Below, piece by piece: positions 5,911 to 7,325 of a stretch of 7,325 nt of DNA. The stretch lies in contig VBHW01000007.1 in assembly GCA_005881055.1 (NCBI GenBank), positions 1-7,325 of the forward strand. The letters are read 5' to 3'. Position numbers and translations under genes: made by a program. The notes below the pieces were generated by a model. It was not told the DNA's origin, made no database searches, and worked only from the letters and a program-made list of their open reading frames with translations. This stretch comes from Chloroflexota bacterium. GTDB lineage: Bacteria; Chloroflexota; Limnocylindria; Limnocylindrales; CSP1-4. The stretch's first letter is position 1; each line of letters opens with the position of its first letter.

Positions 5911-6384
5911 ATGCGGCTCGAGCTCACCCACCGCGGCGACTACGCCATACGCGCGATGATCGCCCTAAGCCGCAGCGACGGTGGCCGAATGTCGGTCCGG
6001 CGGATCGCCGAGGACATGCACATTCCCGTCGCCTTCCTGCCGCAGGTCATGCGCGATCTGGTCGCGGGCGGGCTCGTCGAGTCCGCGGCCGGACGCAGCG
6101 GGGGCTACCGTCTCTCGCGCCCGGCGAAAGCGATCCCGGTCCTGGAGATCGTCGAGTCGATCGAGGGCGACAGCCGTCGGACGACGTGCGTCCTGCGCGG
6201 CGGACCGTGCGGCTACGAGGGGCACTGCGAGGTGCACGACGTCTTCTTCGCGGCGCAGGCGGCGATGCTCGACCGGCTCCGCCGGGCGACGCTCGACGAC
6301 CTCGTCCGCCGCGACCTGCCGAACGGCGACCCACTCGCCGACGAGCGGGCAGACGAGCTGATGGCGATCGCCTCACCGAGCTGA
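5911..6384 (+). CDS. Rrf2-family regulator, probably iron-sulfur binding
   Basis: This 157-residue protein is a dimeric winged-helix transcription factor of the Rrf2 family (IscR, NsrR, RsrR, CymR relatives). The N-terminus MRLELTHRGDYAIRAMIAL, the recognition-helix region IAEDMHIPVAFLPQVMRDL and the wing AGRSGGYRLSRP (60-71) are diagnostic. C93, C100, C106 and H109 lie where IscR uses three Cys and one His to bind a 2Fe-2S cluster; here the first spacing is Cx6C rather than IscR's Cx5C, followed by Cx5C and Cx2H. A cluster is therefore likely, and the protein may respond to iron-sulfur, redox or nitric-oxide status, but IscR, NsrR and RsrR types cannot be separated by sequence alone. Length is normal. 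It follows the lipocalin-like gene by 56 bp on the same strand and converges on the VKOR gene with an 18-bp gap. No Rrf2 operator dyad was recognised in its short upstream region. Confidence 0.92.
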   Translation: MRLELTHRGDYAIRAMIALSRSDGGRMSVRRIAEDMHIPVAFLPQVMRDLVAGGLVESAAGRSGGYRLSRPAKAIPVLEIVESIEGDSRRTTCVLRGGPCGYEGHCEVHDVFFAAQAAMLDRLRRATLDDLVRRDLPNGDPLADERADELMAIASPS

Positions 6385-6402
6385 CGCCCCGGCCGGCGCG
6401 CC

Positions 6403-6828
6403 CTACGCCCTGTCGGGCCTCATCCTGAGCGTGGCCGCGGCGACGACGAATCCGGCGACGACCGTGACCGCGTACGCGACGCAGTACACGCAGATCGCGT
6501 GGATGACGAACAGCTCGAGGTACGTCAGGCCGGCGACGACGAGGCAGCCGAGGAGGCCGAGTCCGTACGCGCCCAGTAGCGCCCGACCGTCGGCGAGCCG
6601 CCACCAGGCGAGGGCGAGCCCGACGAGCACGAGCGAGAACCCGACGCCGTAGACGGCGACGGGGATGCCGAGCACCTCGCTGTAGGAGGACGCCGCGACG
6701 GTGTCGCACCCGTGGATCGGCCCGCAGACCGGCGCCCCGCCGGTGAGCTTCGTGATCGCGAGGTACGTGGCGATGACGAGTCCGGTGAGGGCCAGGGCGG
6801 TCATCGCGAGCCCCGACCGGCGAGCCAT
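6403..6828 (-). CDS. VKOR-family disulfide-generating membrane oxidase
   Basis: This 141-residue integral membrane protein belongs to the bacterial vitamin K epoxide reductase family, which does the job of DsbB: it passes electrons from a DsbA-like partner to quinone and so makes disulfides for exported proteins. All four catalytic cysteines are present: the loop pair C35 and C41 (CGPIHGC, with the Cx5C spacing seen in a cyanobacterial homologue) and the quinone-proximal C113-V-Y-C116. GCDTV and the following SSYSEVLGIPVAVYG are typical of the family. Four hydrophobic segments are seen near 8-25, 56-75, 84-105 and 112-132. The length matches a free-standing VKOR domain with no fused thioredoxin domain. 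Its ATG overlaps the stop of the DsbA-like gene by one base (TGATG), pointing to an operon and translational coupling; no strong ribosome site is seen at normal spacing. GTG at 6831 is an alternative start one codon earlier. Confidence 0.93.
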   Translation of the reverse strand: MARRSGLAMTALALTGLVIATYLAITKLTGGAPVCGPIHGCDTVAASSYSEVLGIPVAVYGVGFSLVLVGLALAWWRLADGRALLGAYGLGLLGCLVVAGLTYLELFVIHAICVYCVAYAVTVVAGFVVAAATLRMRPDRA

Positions 6829-7325
6829 CACGGTCCGGCCGATGCCCCTGCTGAGGCGCCGCCGCCGGCCGATGCGCCGGCCGGCGATCCCACCGGCGAT
6901 CCAACCGGGCCTGGCGATGCGGTGCCCGCCGCCTGGCGGATCGCGGTCGCCAGCTGCTCGTACGTCGGGAGACCGACGCTCTTCTGCCCGTTGATATACA
7001 GCGTCGGCGTCGAGATGATCCCCATCGAGGCTCCCTGGGCCGTCTCGGCCTGGACATTGGCGCGCATCGACTGGTCGTTGAGGCACGCCTGGAACGCGGT
7101 GCGGTCGAGGCCGACGGCGTCGCCCATGGCGAGGAGCCGGTCTCTCGTGAAGGCGCCGCCGTTCTCGCTCTGGCCCTGGTTCCAGAAGAGGAACTCGGCG
7201 TAGTCCCAGTAGTGCCCCTGGCCGGCCGCGCAGCGCGCCGCGACGGCCGCGTCGAGGGACTCGTCCGGCGAATGCCCCGAGCCGATGAACGCGAAGTCGT
7301 GTGCGACGAGCCGCACGATCCCGGT
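6828..7325 (-). CDS. DsbA-like thioredoxin-fold protein, N-terminus beyond window
   Basis: The 165 residues present are the C-terminal part of a DsbA/BdbD-type thioredoxin-fold disulfide oxidase. The window opens at TGIVRLVAHDF, the strand that in this family follows the CxxC active site, and continues with AARCAAGQGHYWDYAEFLF, the helical insert with a family-typical Cys and aromatic block. ISTPTLYING contains the cis-proline (codon 7005-7007) that faces the active site. The signal or anchor segment and the CxxC lie off the right edge, so activity cannot be confirmed. The frame has no stop to the edge; an in-frame GTG at 7316 is internal, not the start. The last 30 or so residues are a Gly/Ala/Ser/Pro tail with repeats such as GSPVGSPAG, probably disordered. 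The VKOR gene overlaps its stop, making it the likely reoxidising partner. Confidence 0.9.
   Translation of the reverse strand, partial: TGIVRLVAHDFAFIGSGHSPDESLDAAVAARCAAGQGHYWDYAEFLFWNQGQSENGGAFTRDRLLAMGDAVGLDRTAFQACLNDQSMRANVQAETAQGASMGIISTPTLYINGQKSVGLPTYEQLATAIRQAAGTASPGPVGSPVGSPAGASAGGGASAGASAGP

Noticed and set aside
6385..6402. Bidirectional terminator between the Rrf2 and VKOR genes
   Set aside because: The 18-bp gap is GC-rich with short self-complementary parts, but it has no stem of convincing length followed by a T-tract on either strand.

Overview
This is high-GC (visibly about 70% G+C) bacterial chromosomal DNA with strongly G/C-biased third codon positions. The gene content is ordinary for a free-living bacterium. 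No phage, insertion sequence, CRISPR array, tRNA or rRNA was seen. A separate VKOR gene beside a DsbA-like gene, a lipoprotein paired with an MMPL permease, and start codons lying 9-11 bp after a -10-like box would fit a high-GC Chloroflexota or actinobacterial lineage. This placement is a guess; no marker gene is present to settle it.

Layout: (1) Positions 1-1447, minus strand: most of kamA, lysine 2,3-aminomutase, a radical-SAM/PLP enzyme making beta-lysine. Its C-terminus runs off the left edge. (2) 1448-1959: a gene-free stretch of about 510 bp with a plausible kamA promoter, an operator-like dyad, two GC-rich inverted repeats and a 14-bp-period tandem repeat array. (3) 1960-2286, minus: a 108-residue three-helix membrane protein of unknown function. 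(4) 2287-2370: a short divergent promoter region with two oppositely oriented TACGAT boxes. (5) 2371-4680, plus: an MMPL/RND-type permease. (6) 4677-5854, plus: a lipocalin-like (AttH/CrtC-type) lipoprotein gene coupled to the permease by a GTGA overlap, but split by an apparent 1-nt deletion near 5309. (7) 5911-6384, plus: an Rrf2-family regulator with Cys/His ligands suited to an iron-sulfur cluster. (8) 6403-6828 and 6828-7325, minus: a VKOR-type disulfide-generating membrane oxidase and the DsbA-like thioredoxin-fold oxidase upstream of it, overlapping by one base. The DsbA N-terminus lies beyond the right edge.

Functional reading: two modules stand out. The MMPL permease and the surface-anchored lipocalin probably form a pair handling a lipophilic molecule at the outer face of the membrane. 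The DsbA-like protein and VKOR form a standard extracytoplasmic disulfide-forming pair, the VKOR reoxidising the DsbA-like protein with quinone. The Rrf2 regulator sits tail-to-tail with that pair and may sense redox, iron-sulfur or nitric-oxide status. kamA is independent, and its product's fate (for example N-acetylation to an osmolyte) cannot be read from this window. No clearly new defence or mobile system was found; the best leads are the permease-lipocalin pair, the frameshift and the repeat-bearing intergenic region.
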